Assembly (NCBI GenBank): GCA_964400015.1
Contig: CAYNRR010000011.1
Span: forward strand, 1-46,269
Reading direction: 5' to 3'
From: UBA1234 sp964400015
GTDB taxonomy: Bacteria > Bacillota > Clostridia > TANB77 > UBA1234
Length of the DNA stretch: 46,269 nt
Positions 9,124 through 17,383 of the stretch are shown here, in pieces. The notes beneath the pieces are model-generated. The model was not told the DNA's origin and searched no databases. It saw only the letters and a program-made list of their open reading frames with translations. Made by a program: the position numbers and the translations under genes. How positions within the stretch are numbered: position 1 is the stretch's first letter; each line of letters opens with the position of its first letter.

Positions 9124-10161
9124 ATGAATATGGACACAAAAAAAATAACTATAGTATCAATATTAGGAGCAATAATAGTTGCGTTAGTATGTATAGTTGT
9201 AATTTCTTCAGAAAACACAGAAAGACTTACTAAAAATCAAGTATTAAGAATTAACGATACAATTTTTGAAGTTACAGAATTACAAAAATATATGTATTTA
9301 ACTAATGAAGATGATGGAGATATATCAAAAGAGCTTGATGAATCTGAAAAAAATGATATAGTTGAAAGCTTTGTACAAGCAAAAATATATGCAAATGCTG
9401 CAGATACAAAATCAATATTGTTTCCAGATGAAGAGTTAGCTAGTGCTAAGGAAGAGTATGCAGAAAAAAAAGAAGAACTAGCTAAATACGGAATAACAGA
9501 AGAAGATTACGTGAAATTTGTTGAAGATAATTATAAAATGAGAAATTTAACAAATAATTTTGGAACATATTATGAATTACCAGAAGATGTTTATAATAGT
9601 TTTGTTGAATATTATTCTGGAGATGATTTAACAACATATAGTTATAGAATGATGAACTTTAGATATGAAGAACCAGAAGAAGAGGAATCAGGAGATGAAG
9701 CTATAATAGAGGCTGATACAGAAGAAGATGATAGAAGTAAAGAAACTGTATTAGCTAAAGCACAAACAGCATTAGAAGCTGTAAAGAATGGTGAAGACTT
9801 TGAAACAGTAGCAAAAGAATATTCAGATGGTACTTATACAATAAGCCAAAATAGTTTAGTATTTTTAAATGGTGAAACTCAATATGCTATAAAACCAGTT
9901 CTTGAATCAAAGTTAGGTTCAACAGAACTTTATGAAGCTACAAAGGGTTTGAATTCAGGAGATTATACTGAGATTATAGACGTTGAAGATTCTACAACAT
10001 ATTATTTTGTAAAAGTAGAAAATATTGAAGAGGGATTTGTAGGAGAAGCAGCAGAAGAAGTAAAAGAAGAATTACTATATCAATATCAAGAAACATTGCT
10101 ATTACAAGATCTTAGTTATGAAGTAAATCAATCAGCACTAATGAAGTTCTTATATAAATAA
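9124..10161 (+). CDS. SurA/PrsA-like parvulin peptidyl-prolyl isomerase
   Basis: 345 residues with an N-terminal membrane anchor (about 8-27) and no lipobox cysteine, so probably membrane-tethered facing outward. The N-terminal half (LRINDTIFEVTELQKYMY) looks like the SurA/PrsA chaperone region. Residues about 215-320 (AKAQTALEAVKNGEDFETVAKEYS, then YTEIIDVEDSTTYYFVKVE) fit a degenerate parvulin/PpiC domain. A very acidic linker lies near residues 180-205. Presumed role: folding of exported proteins. AAAGGA inside the end of mfd is spaced 6 nt from ATG 9124, so it is translated with mfd. Confidence 0.75.
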   Translation: MNMDTKKITIVSILGAIIVALVCIVVISSENTERLTKNQVLRINDTIFEVTELQKYMYLTNEDDGDISKELDESEKNDIVESFVQAKIYANAADTKSILFPDEELASAKEEYAEKKEELAKYGITEEDYVKFVEDNYKMRNLTNNFGTYYELPEDVYNSFVEYYSGDDLTTYSYRMMNFRYEEPEEEESGDEAIIEADTEEDDRSKETVLAKAQTALEAVKNGEDFETVAKEYSDGTYTISQNSLVFLNGETQYAIKPVLESKLGSTELYEATKGLNSGDYTEIIDVEDSTTYYFVKVENIEEGFVGEAAEEVKEELLYQYQETLLLQDLSYEVNQSALMKFLYK

Positions 10162-10171
10162 AATAGTTTAC

Positions 10172-10201
10172 AAAAAACTGCTTACAAAAAGCAGTTTTTT
10201 T
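10172..10201 (+). terminator. Intrinsic terminator after the foldase
   Basis: AAACTGCTT paired with AAGCAGTTT (within 10172-10200), 5-nt loop, ending in a T-run. It closes the mfd-foldase unit. Confidence 0.85.
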
Positions 10202-10209
10202 GATATAAT
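10181..10209 (+). promoter_or_regulatory. Possible promoter of the SpoU methyltransferase
   Basis: CTTACA (10181-10186), a 17-nt spacer, and a perfect TATAAT (10204-10209). The weak -35 lies inside the preceding terminator, so the two signals overlap. Confidence 0.45.
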
Positions 10210-10242
10210 AGGCAACATAATGTGACAAGAAGGAGAATAGGA

Positions 10243-11007
10243 ATGATAACTAGCAAATCGAATGATTTAATAAAATATATAAAAAGTTTACATTTAAAAA
10301 AGAATAGGGATGAAAAAGGCGAATTTATAGTCGAAGGACCTAAAATGGTAAAAGAAGTAATTGTTTCAAACTTACATATAAGTAAAGTTATAATATGTGA
10401 AGAATTATTTGAAGAACCAATTGACGTCAGAAACAACGATGTAGAATTTGTTACAGCAAGTGTTTTTGAATATATTTCAGATACTAAGACGCCACAAGGA
10501 ATTATGGCAATTGTATCAAAAAGAAACAATGAAAATATCGATTATCCAGATACTTTATTTGCACTAGACAATGTTCAAGATCCAGGAAATATTGGTACAA
10601 TAATAAGAACGTTAGACTGTGCTGGAATAAACACTATATTACTTTCAAAAGGATGTGCCGATGAATACAATCCAAAAGTTATTCGAAGCACTATGGGAGC
10701 AATATTTAGAGTTAATGTCTATTCTGAATTAGATTTGAAGTGCAAATTAGAAGAATTAAAAAATGCTGGCTATAATATAATTGTTACATCATTAGAGGGT
10801 GCAACAAATATGTTTGAACATGATTTTAAAGGAAAAAATGTGGTGGTTATAGGAAATGAGTCAAATGGTGTAAGTAAGGAAATACAAGAACTTGCAAATG
10901 TTAGAATAAAAATACCAATGGCAGGCCAGACAGAAAGCTTAAATGCAGGAGTAGCAGCAAGCTTGGTAGCATATGAAATATATCGTTCACGTAAAAAAAC
11001 AGTGTAG
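10243..11007 (+). CDS. TrmH/SpoU-family RNA 2'-O-methyltransferase
   Basis: 254 residues. N-terminal substrate-binding region (EFIVEGPKMVKE) and a C-terminal SPOUT domain with the three knot motifs: LDNVQDPGNIGTIIRT, VVVIGNESNGVS and IPMAGQTESLNAGVAASL. It methylates a ribose in rRNA or tRNA using S-adenosylmethionine; the exact site cannot be told from sequence alone (RlmB-like is likely). Start ATG 10243 is chosen because AAGGAG (10230-10235) is 7 nt upstream; an in-frame GTG at 10222 lies before that site. The stop codon is part of the following terminator stem. Confidence 0.9.
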   Translation: MITSKSNDLIKYIKSLHLKKNRDEKGEFIVEGPKMVKEVIVSNLHISKVIICEELFEEPIDVRNNDVEFVTASVFEYISDTKTPQGIMAIVSKRNNENIDYPDTLFALDNVQDPGNIGTIIRTLDCAGINTILLSKGCADEYNPKVIRSTMGAIFRVNVYSELDLKCKLEELKNAGYNIIVTSLEGATNMFEHDFKGKNVVVIGNESNGVSKEIQELANVRIKIPMAGQTESLNAGVAASLVAYEIYRSRKKTV

Positions 11008-11029
11008 AAAATTTCTACACTGCTTTTTT
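11000..11029. terminator. Bidirectional terminator overlapping a stop codon
   Basis: Stem CAGTGTAG (11000-11007) with CTACACTG (11015-11022), T-run on the plus side and A7 before it, so it serves both the methyltransferase and the convergent DUF4364 gene. The methyltransferase TAG is in the stem. Confidence 0.85.
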
Positions 11030-11579
11030 ATTCTTTATTAGAAACCATATTCAAAATATTATTGTAGTAAGTATTAGCATTAGCTTTCCAATTTTCAGCT
11101 ATTTTTTTTGCTTCAGATTGGGAGTTACATAAAATATTAAGCTCGAATACAGTTTGATTATCTTCAGATAACTTACATTTTGTTGTATATGTATCATTAT
11201 TTTCAGGAATATATTCGGCTGAAATAATAAGCTCGTTTTTAACATCTTTTAAAAGACTTTTTGTAATCAAATTCAATTTATGCTTTATGATTCCAGGAAG
11301 CATATTTTCAGTAAGCTCAAGGACTTCACTTCCTAATGAAGTTATTTCATAAATCCATTCTTCATTTTGCTTATAGCTAAGAATATACTTTTTCTCAACT
11401 AAATCAGAAAGCAAATGCTGAAAATAATAATAGTTAAAACCTTCAAAATCGTAGAGTAACTTAAGTATTTGCAAATTAGATAGACTACATTTTACGTTGT
11501 GCATTAAATATAAAATTATAAGTTTATTTTCAGCTAGTGTTTCGCCACTTTCAAGATTAACATTATTTTTATCATTCAT
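11028..11579 (-). CDS. DUF4364 family protein (winged-helix regulator)
   Basis: 183 residues. The N-terminal 90 residues (ENKLIILYLMHNVKCSLSNLQIL, then LVEKKYILSY, ITSLGSEVLELTE) are typical of a winged-helix fold, as in DUF4364 of Clostridia, with a C-terminal alpha/beta domain that ends in a NWKAN-type segment. Probably a cytoplasmic DNA-binding regulator; targets unknown. ATG 11579 follows an AAAGGTG ribosome binding site; the in-frame GTG at 11588 overlaps that site and is rejected. Divergent from the ECF sigma operon. Confidence 0.75.
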   Translation of the reverse strand: MNDKNNVNLESGETLAENKLIILYLMHNVKCSLSNLQILKLLYDFEGFNYYYFQHLLSDLVEKKYILSYKQNEEWIYEITSLGSEVLELTENMLPGIIKHKLNLITKSLLKDVKNELIISAEYIPENNDTYTTKCKLSEDNQTVFELNILCNSQSEAKKIAENWKANANTYYNNILNMVSNKE

Positions 11580-11695
11580 AAAAATCACCTTTATTTCTAC
11601 GGTATAGAAAGCTTTCTTTCTAAGTCGGATTATATCATTGAAAAGGCTTTAAATCAAGAACTTTGCAACTCTAAGAAGATAAAAATAAAACGTAA

Positions 11696-11724
11696 TAGAC
11701 GATTTTATAATTTTATGCTACAAT
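11696..11724 (+). promoter_or_regulatory. Promoter of the ECF sigma operon
   Basis: TAGACG (11696-11701), a 17-nt spacer, and TACAAT (11719-11724) preceded by TGc. This is a vegetative-type promoter; I found no convincing ECF-type self-promoter. Confidence 0.5.
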
Positions 11725-11759
11725 CTTACTTGAAACAAATCACAAAAGGTGGTGATAGT

Positions 11760-12347
11760 GTGAATGATGAAGAATTAGTAAAAAGAGTAAAAAATGGTGA
11801 TGTAGATGCTTTTGAAGAAATAATAGCTAAATACGAAAAAAGAGTATTTAGTTTGATTTATAATGTGACAAAAAATGAGAATGAGATAGAAGATCTAGCA
11901 CAAGAAGTTTTTATAAAAGTCTATAAAAATATAGATAAATTTCAAGGAAAATCTTCATTATACACATGGATATATAGAATAACCACCAATTTGTGCTTAG
12001 ATTATATAAAGAAAAGAAGAGAAATAATATACATAGATGAAAAAATACAGTATGGAGATGGCGAAGTTGATATCCAACTTTCGACGAATGAAAAACTTCA
12101 AGATGAGTTATATGAAGAAAAAGAATTAAAAGAAAAGTTACAAAAATCTATAGACAAATTGCCAGATAAGCAAAAAATGATGATTATTTTAAGAGATATA
12201 AAAGGATTATCATATGAAGAAATATCCAAAATATTAGAAATGAAATTAGGAACAGTAAAATCACAAATAAATAGAGCTAGAATTAAATTAAAGGAAATAC
12301 TTGAAAAGGACGGAACATATTTGGATTATGTAGAGTCTAACAAATAA
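11760..12347 (+). CDS. ECF sigma-70 factor (SigW-like)
   Basis: 195 residues with both ECF domains. Region 2: EDLAQEVFIKVYKNIDKF and WIYRITTNLCLDYIKKRR. Region 4: LPDKQKMMIILRDIKGLSY with the helix-turn-helix EISKILEMKLGTVKSQINRAR. No region 3, as expected. It would direct RNA polymerase to a stress or envelope regulon. The start is GTG 11760, preceded by AAAGGTGG (about 11745-11752); upstream in-frame ATG 11715 lies before that site. The next gene, 30 nt downstream, likely encodes its regulator. Confidence 0.92.
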   Translation: MNDEELVKRVKNGDVDAFEEIIAKYEKRVFSLIYNVTKNENEIEDLAQEVFIKVYKNIDKFQGKSSLYTWIYRITTNLCLDYIKKRREIIYIDEKIQYGDGEVDIQLSTNEKLQDELYEEKELKEKLQKSIDKLPDKQKMMIILRDIKGLSYEEISKILEMKLGTVKSQINRARIKLKEILEKDGTYLDYVESNK

Positions 12348-12377
12348 GAATAGAGTTGAAGAAAGGGGTGATAACAT

Positions 12378-12944
12378 ATGAAAAAAATGCTTGATGAATT
12401 AAAAAAGTTAGACGTAGATTATGAAGTACCAAAAGATTTTAGAAAAAACGTAATGAAACAAATTAAAACAGAAAACGTAAATCAAACACATACAAAGAAG
12501 ATAAGACATTTAAAAAAATATGTTATCGCTTGTGCTTCAGTAGCAGCTATGTTTATAGTTGTAGTTAATATCGGAAAAGAAAGCAAATTCATGATGCTTG
12601 AAGAGCACGTTTCAATGGATATGGCATCAACTGCTCAAGACGAAAATTCATATTTTGTTGAAAGAGAAGCATCTACTAATTTAAAAGATTCAACATCATT
12701 GGTTAAATTAGATGATAGTTATAACAACGCTGAAAATGCAGTAAGCTTCGCTAGTAAGACAGAATCTATCCAAGAAAAAATTATTATAAAATTAAAAGAA
12801 TTAAATGTAAATTATGAAATTATTGATGGCAATATATATGTGTCAAACGAAGTTTTACAAGGGATAAAAGAAGAATTAGAAAACTTAAGCGAAAATATAG
12901 AAATAATAGAGAATACTGAAAAAACAAAAATTATTATAAAATAA
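12378..12944 (+). CDS. Putative membrane anti-sigma factor
   Basis: 188 residues: a short cytoplasmic N-terminal segment with DVDYEVPKDFRKNVMKQI, one membrane helix at about 48-66 (YVIACASVAAMFIVVV), then an extracytoplasmic domain ending in NVNYEIIDGNIYVSN and a predicted helix. Position right after an ECF sigma gene and single-pass topology suggest an anti-sigma factor. The zinc anti-sigma motif HxxxCxxC is absent, so the binding mode is not the classical one. Strong ribosome binding site AAGGGGTGAT. The repeated phrase L-K-L-D/N-V-D/N-Y-E at both ends of the protein is notable. Confidence 0.6.
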   Translation: MKKMLDELKKLDVDYEVPKDFRKNVMKQIKTENVNQTHTKKIRHLKKYVIACASVAAMFIVVVNIGKESKFMMLEEHVSMDMASTAQDENSYFVEREASTNLKDSTSLVKLDDSYNNAENAVSFASKTESIQEKIIIKLKELNVNYEIIDGNIYVSNEVLQGIKEELENLSENIEIIENTEKTKIIIK

Positions 12945-12952
12945 AGAGGTGT

Positions 12953-14585
12953 ATGATGCTTCGGGCAATTACATATAAAAAACATAGGAATAATAGATGA
13001 AATAACAATAAACTTTGAAGATGGATTAAACATATTAACAGGAGAAACGGGTGCAGGAAAAAGTTTAATAATAGATTCAATAAATGCAATAACTGGTTCT
13101 AGAATGTCAAAAGATATAATAAAATACGGGGAAAGCATGGCATTGGTTGAGGCATGCTTTTTTTGTGGTGAGGAAACTAAAATTTTGACAAGAGAATTTT
13201 TTCAAAATGGAAGAAATGTTTGCAAAGTAGATGGTCGAATGGTTACGCTAGGCGAACTAAAAGAAATAGGAGAAAATTTAATAGATATTCATGGTCAGCA
13301 TGATAATCAATCTTTATTGAACGAAAAAACACATTTAAATTTATTAGATAGCTTTGCAGAAAAAGAAATTTCAAAATATAAAGAAGAGTATAAAAAAGAA
13401 TTTGAAAATTACAAAGCAATAAAAGAAAAGATAAAAAATAGCTATGGGGATCCTATTGAAAGAGCTAGAAGAATAGATTTATTGAAATATCAAAAAGATG
13501 AAATATCTCAAGCAAAACTAAATGAAAATGAAGAAAAAGAATTAGAAGAACGTAGAAATATAATGATAAATTCAGAAAAAATAGTAGCAGCGCTAAGAAA
13601 ATCGTATGTGCTATTTGACGAATCAATTCTAGACAGCATCGGAAATGTAACATATGAGCTTTCGAGCATCTCTAATATAAATCCAAAATATGAAACTATT
13701 TTACAAACAATAAATGATTCATATTATGCATTAAAAGATGCATCAAGTGAAATTTTAGAATATGTCGAAGAAGTGGATTTTGATGAAGAAGAACAAAAAA
13801 GAGTTGAAGAACGAATGGATACCATATTTTCATTAAAAAGAAAATATGGAAATGACATAAACAAGATTTTAGAATATTTGGAAAAAATAACAGAAGAACT
13901 AGAATTTTTAGAAAATTCTGAAGAAATAATTGATAAATTAAAAGGCCAGCTTGAAGATAAAGAAAAGCAATTAAAAGATTTGGCATTAAAAATTAGAAAT
14001 ATAAGAAAAGAGTACTCAAAGAAAATAACTCAAAAAGTTAGTGAACAGTTAATAGATTTAGAAATGAAAAAAGCATATATAGAGTTTGAATTTAAAGAAC
14101 TAGAATCATTTAGTGAAACTGGTATTGATAGTGTACAAATTTTAATATGTACTAATGCTGGAGAAGGTTTAAAACCACTTACTAAAATAGCATCAGGTGG
14201 TGAAATCTCTAGAGTTATGCTTGCGTTAAAGACAGTTCTTTGCATGTATGATGAAATTCCAACGATGATATTTGATGAAATAGATACAGGCATAAGTGGT
14301 CAAGCAGGAAAAGCAGTTGCAGAAAAAATGAAAATAATAAGCTCTACTCATCAAGTTATAGCAGTAACACACTTGCCAGTTATAGCAGCATCTGGCGATG
14401 CAAATTATTATATTGAAAAAAATACGATAAAAGATAGAACTTCAACAAGTGTAAGAAAACTAGAAGAAAAAGAAACAATAAATGAAGTGGCAAGAATTAT
14501 AGCAGGAAATGATTTGTCAGAAGCTGTAATAAAACATGCAGAAGAGCTTAGAAAAACGATGAAATTAGTGACAAAAACAAAATAA
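12953..14585 (+). pseudogene. recN: recN, DNA repair ATPase, with apparent frameshift
   Basis: The coding region matches full-length RecN (about 543 residues), the SMC-like protein that acts at double-strand breaks. The AAAGAGGTG site leads into ATG 12953/12956, but the frame is broken in CGGG (12962-12965): one base too many. Removing one G gives the expected start MLRQLHIKNIGIIDEITINF, with Walker A GETGAGKS (13041-13064). As written, that frame stops at TGA 12998-13000. The rest is intact: coiled coil, signature KIASGGEISRVML and Walker B MIFDEIDTGISG. ATG 13104 would yield a protein without Walker A and has no ribosome binding site. Either sequence error or a genuine lesion. Confidence 0.85.
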
Positions 14586-14596
14586 TAAATACTAGT

Positions 14597-14634
14597 AAAA
14601 TTACCTACAAATTATATTGTAGGTAATTTTTTTT
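14597..14634 (+). terminator. Intrinsic terminator after recN
   Basis: A perfect 14-bp stem (14597-14610 with 14617-14630), 6-nt loop and a T8 tail. Confidence 0.9.
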
Positions 14635-14698
14635 GTACTCATAATATCAATATTTTTTGGACAACTTATTTTTGAAACAAAATGAAAGGAGTTCAAAA

Positions 14699-15928
14699 AT
14701 GAAATTAAAAAAATCAGTTTTCTTTATTATAATGTTCACAATTTTGTTTATTTATACAACAAATATAGATAAAATACCGAACAATATTGTTTTGTTTCAA
14801 AATCAAAATTATGAGATAAGTTATATGAAAGGGATAAGTATAGAAGGCGACAAAGTTTCGGTCGCAGATAATTTATTTAGAAATTTTGCAAAAATAAAAA
14901 GTGATTATATAGGTGAAGATACATTAACATTATCAGTATTTGGTGGTGTAATAAAAAAAGATATAAATATAAACGTTCTTCCAAAAACAGAAGTTATTTT
15001 GGGAGGAGATACAGTAGGAATTAGACTTTATTCAGAAGGCGTATTAGTAATAGGAACAATGCCGGTTCAAGGCGTGAATGGTGAATACTATGAGCCGTAT
15101 AAAAATACAAAAATAGAAAAAGGAGATATTATAAAAAAGATAAATGGAATTGGAGTTGAAACCATAGAAGAATTAGTTAAAGAAGTAAATAACTCTTCAA
15201 AAGATGAAATAAAAATCGAATACGAAAAAGGAGATTCAACGATAATAGAAGAAATTGTTGCTGTAAAATCTATTGAAGACAATATGAAAAAATTAGGATT
15301 ATGGGTAAAAGATGGAGTTATGGGCGTTGGTACATTAACATTTTATGACCCAGAAAATCAAACTTATGCAGCATTAGGACATGGAATTTCAGAGCAAGAA
15401 GTAAAAGAATTGATAAAAGTAGATACAGGAATGGTAAATTTAGCTTCAATATTAAGCATAAAAAAGGGACAAAAAGATATGCCGGGTGAAATACGAGGTT
15501 TACTAAATGAAGAAATGAAATTAGGAACTATAACTAAAAATGAAAATTCGGGAATATATGGAACCATGGATTCATTAACTAATTATTTTAAAGGAAGAAC
15601 AACCGTTACAGTAGCGAATAGCCAGGAAGTAGAATTAGGAGATGCTAAAATATTATGTACGGTAGATAATGATAATTCGCCCAAAGAATATGACATTGAA
15701 ATTTTGAAATTATCAGAATATAGCACTAATAATACCAAAGGACTTGTTATAAAAGTAACAGATGAGGAACTTTTAAGAAAAACAGGTGGAATAATTCAAG
15801 GAATGAGTGGTAGTCCAATAATTCAAAACGGTAAATTGGTAGGAGCAGTTACACATGTGTATGTAAATGACCCAACTAAGGGATATGGAATATTTGCAGA
15901 AACTATGGTTGAAGAAATAAATAATTGA
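14699..15928 (+). CDS. spoIVB: SpoIVB serine peptidase (stage IV sporulation)
   Basis: 409 residues. One N-terminal membrane anchor (about 5-22), a PDZ domain (about 100-185, IKKINGIGVETIEELVKEVN) and an S55 peptidase domain with the His in ALGHGIS and the Ser in GMSGSPI near residue 370. In spore formers SpoIVB is made in the forespore under sigma-G and cleaves SpoIVFA to trigger pro-sigma-K processing in the mother cell. Start ATG 14699 is 7 nt after AAAGGAG. The recN-spoIVB order matches Bacillus and Clostridium, but spo0A, which usually follows, is replaced here by a secreted peptidase gene. Confidence 0.93.
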   Translation: MKLKKSVFFIIMFTILFIYTTNIDKIPNNIVLFQNQNYEISYMKGISIEGDKVSVADNLFRNFAKIKSDYIGEDTLTLSVFGGVIKKDININVLPKTEVILGGDTVGIRLYSEGVLVIGTMPVQGVNGEYYEPYKNTKIEKGDIIKKINGIGVETIEELVKEVNNSSKDEIKIEYEKGDSTIIEEIVAVKSIEDNMKKLGLWVKDGVMGVGTLTFYDPENQTYAALGHGISEQEVKELIKVDTGMVNLASILSIKKGQKDMPGEIRGLLNEEMKLGTITKNENSGIYGTMDSLTNYFKGRTTVTVANSQEVELGDAKILCTVDNDNSPKEYDIEILKLSEYSTNNTKGLVIKVTDEELLRKTGGIIQGMSGSPIIQNGKLVGAVTHVYVNDPTKGYGIFAETMVEEINN

Positions 15929-15953
15929 AAAAGTTATGTAAACGATGTATAAT
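15925..15953 (+). promoter_or_regulatory. Promoter of the C39-type peptidase
   Basis: TTGAAA (15925-15930) overlapping the spoIVB stop codon, a 17-nt spacer, and a perfect TATAAT (15948-15953). The stretch TTATGTAAA before the -10 recurs before the -10 of the minus-strand gene at 26295. Confidence 0.7.
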
Positions 15954-15985
15954 ATATATTGTAGCAGTGCGCTATAAAATAAAAT

Positions 15986-15999
15986 TGCCAAATTTGGCA
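15986..15999. promoter_or_regulatory. 14-bp palindrome, possible operator
   Basis: TGCCAAATTTGGCA is a perfect 14-bp palindrome in the leader of the C39 peptidase gene, directly before the GAAGGAG site. It could be a repressor operator or a small RNA hairpin affecting translation. Confidence 0.45.
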
Positions 16000-16013
16000 G
16001 GAAGGAGTTGTTC

Positions 16014-16787
16014 ATGAAATTCTCTGAACGGATGTTGACATTTTTTGCTAGCGTAGTAATTCTTGTAACATTATGTCGAGAAGTTAAAGCATTCGATGTT
16101 CATGTTCAAGCAGAAGCAGAAACACAAACAGAAACCATAGCAGAAACAACCACGGCACAATCGGAACCGATTGAAGATGAAGTTACAGTTTTAGCAGAAA
16201 CAATTCCAGAATTTGTTTATGAGGAAGAGATTCCTGCTGTACCACTGTACTTTCAGCAAGATTACGCTCATGTAAGATACGGAAACTATGGAACAGTGTC
16301 TTCTCACGGTTGTGGGATTACATCATTGGCCATGGTATTTTCGTATTTGTTTGATGAGCCGATCATGCCAGACAGATTAGCAGGTGAATACGGGCACAAA
16401 AATCATGAATCTGGTTCTTGTTGGTCACTATTCACCGATTCTGCTAAAGACTATGACCTTGAAGTAACACAAACAGGTGATTGGTCCTTGGTTGAGAAAG
16501 CCTTAAAAAATGGTCAAGTTGTGATTGCAAATGCGAGAAAAGAAACAGTCTTTACTACTGGAGGACATTATATTGTGCTTGCAGCGATTACAGAAAACGA
16601 TCGAGTGATTGTTCGCGATCCTAACAAGTACAATTATAATGCAGGTAGAAACTCTGTGCTTGGCAAAGGATTTGCTGAGGGATTTGAAATCAAATCGGTT
16701 AAATGCTGTACGCAGTACTGGATTTATCCTCGAAAAGATATCGAATCTCTACGTCAGAAAGCAGAAAAAGCTTATTACGGAGAATGA
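16014..16787 (+). CDS. Secreted C39-like (Peptidase_C39_2) cysteine peptidase
   Basis: 257 residues. A Sec signal peptide (about 1-26, cleavage likely after VKA), a Thr/Glu-rich linker (about 30-75), then a papain-like C39_2 domain with Cys100 in SSHGCGITSLAMV, His185 in TGGHYIVL and Asp202 in RDPNKY, spaced as in the family. It probably acts outside the cell on a peptide or wall substrate. Base use differs from neighbours: 25 of 60 G/C at 16441-16500 and CGN arginine codons, against AT-rich, AGA-using genes around it. Start ATG 16014 is 7 nt from GGAAGGAG. It has its own promoter and terminator, so it looks like an inserted single-gene cassette. Confidence 0.85.
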   Translation: MKFSERMLTFFASVVILVTLCREVKAFDVHVQAEAETQTETIAETTTAQSEPIEDEVTVLAETIPEFVYEEEIPAVPLYFQQDYAHVRYGNYGTVSSHGCGITSLAMVFSYLFDEPIMPDRLAGEYGHKNHESGSCWSLFTDSAKDYDLEVTQTGDWSLVEKALKNGQVVIANARKETVFTTGGHYIVLAAITENDRVIVRDPNKYNYNAGRNSVLGKGFAEGFEIKSVKCCTQYWIYPRKDIESLRQKAEKAYYGE

Positions 16788-16798
16788 ACAGCCAAAAA

Positions 16799-16827
16799 AA
16801 CAAGGGGTGTACCCCTTGTTTTTTTTG
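16799..16827 (+). terminator. Intrinsic terminator of the peptidase gene
   Basis: AACAAGGGGT (16799-16808) paired with ACCCCTTGTT (16811-16820), followed by T-run. A solo repeat arm begins 9 nt downstream. Confidence 0.9.
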
Positions 16828-16835
16828 ACACACGA

Positions 16836-16853
16836 GGGACGTCCGTTAAATGT
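16836..16853 (+). repeat. Solo arm of the REP-like repeat
   Basis: An exact copy of the 18-nt arm seen at 57-123, continuing with TCCAAA so that it matches the right arm of that copy over 24 nt. No partner arm is nearby. Confidence 0.8.
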
Positions 16854-16950
16854 TCCAAAGGTGTACTTTTTGTTTTTTATGCAATAAGTAACTAAAAAAA
16901 ATATTTTGCATAATATATTGTAAGCTTAATATATGAAAGGAGGAGTCTAT

Positions 16951-17232
16951 ATGGCAATTTTTTATGTATTTGGCTTACTTTTAGTAGTTATTTTATCAAT
17001 CGTTTTACAATATGTTTTTAAAAGTCCTTATGCTGTTGCAGCACTAGTTGCAATTGCATCTTTGATTGCATATGCTTTTTATTCGGAAACCTTAACTACA
17101 ATTTTTATAGTATGGATTGTAATATATACGTTGGCAGCATTGCTCACGGCATATTTAACATCAAGATTTGAAAGAAATCGTAATAATAACAATAATAATA
17201 GTTGTAATAGATGTGATAAAAACGATTTTTAA
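16951..17232 (+). CDS. Small membrane protein with Asn-rich CxxC tail
   Basis: 93 residues: three membrane segments (about 3-22, 27-45, 52-70), then a polar tail with an Asn run and CNRC (SRFERNRNNNNNNSCNRC). I do not recognise a family with confidence. ATG 16951 is chosen since GAAAGGAGG sits just before it; the in-frame ATG 16933 precedes that site. No clear promoter; the stretch 16854-16950 holds nothing else I can name. Confidence 0.75.
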   Translation: MAIFYVFGLLLVVILSIVLQYVFKSPYAVAALVAIASLIAYAFYSETLTTIFIVWIVIYTLAALLTAYLTSRFERNRNNNNNNSCNRCDKNDF

Positions 17233-17241
17233 TATTGAGCT

Positions 17242-17272
17242 AAGAGGTGATTTTATAATCACCTCTTTTTGC
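17242..17272 (+). terminator. Intrinsic terminator
   Basis: AAGAGGTGATT (17242-17252) paired with AATCACCTCTT (17257-17267), loop TTAT, then T-run. Confidence 0.9.
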
Positions 17273-17290
17273 ATAGTAAAAGAAAAAAGC

Positions 17291-17319
17291 TTGTAGGCAT
17301 TTATTGCTAATGATATAAT
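17291..17319 (+). promoter_or_regulatory. Promoter of 17384 gene and lspA-rluD
   Basis: TTGTAG (17291-17296), a 17-nt spacer, and TATAAT (17314-17319) preceded by TGa. Confidence 0.7.
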
Positions 17320-17383
17320 ACTTTTGGATAATTGTTCGATGTTTGAACACTTTTTTAATTACAAAAAAAGGAGTTTTGAATAA

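Noticed and set aside
11660..11700. ECF-type promoter (GCAAC with CGTA) before the sigma gene.
   Set aside because: The spacer of 21 nt is too long compared with the usual 16-17; a vegetative promoter fits better.
13104..14585. recN starting at ATG 13104.
   Set aside because: No ribosome binding site, and it would remove the Walker A motif that is encoded intact just upstream.
14635..14698. Sigma-G promoter before spoIVB.
   Set aside because: The gap is short and holds no convincing pair of boxes, only a CATAATAT-like stretch.
16609..16887. Second frame overlapping the end of the C39 peptidase.
   Set aside because: It runs through a terminator and a repeat arm, and has no ribosome binding site.
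17180..17230. Asn-codon run as a satellite repeat.
   Set aside because: It is in frame inside a membrane protein tail, so it is a coding low-complexity stretch.
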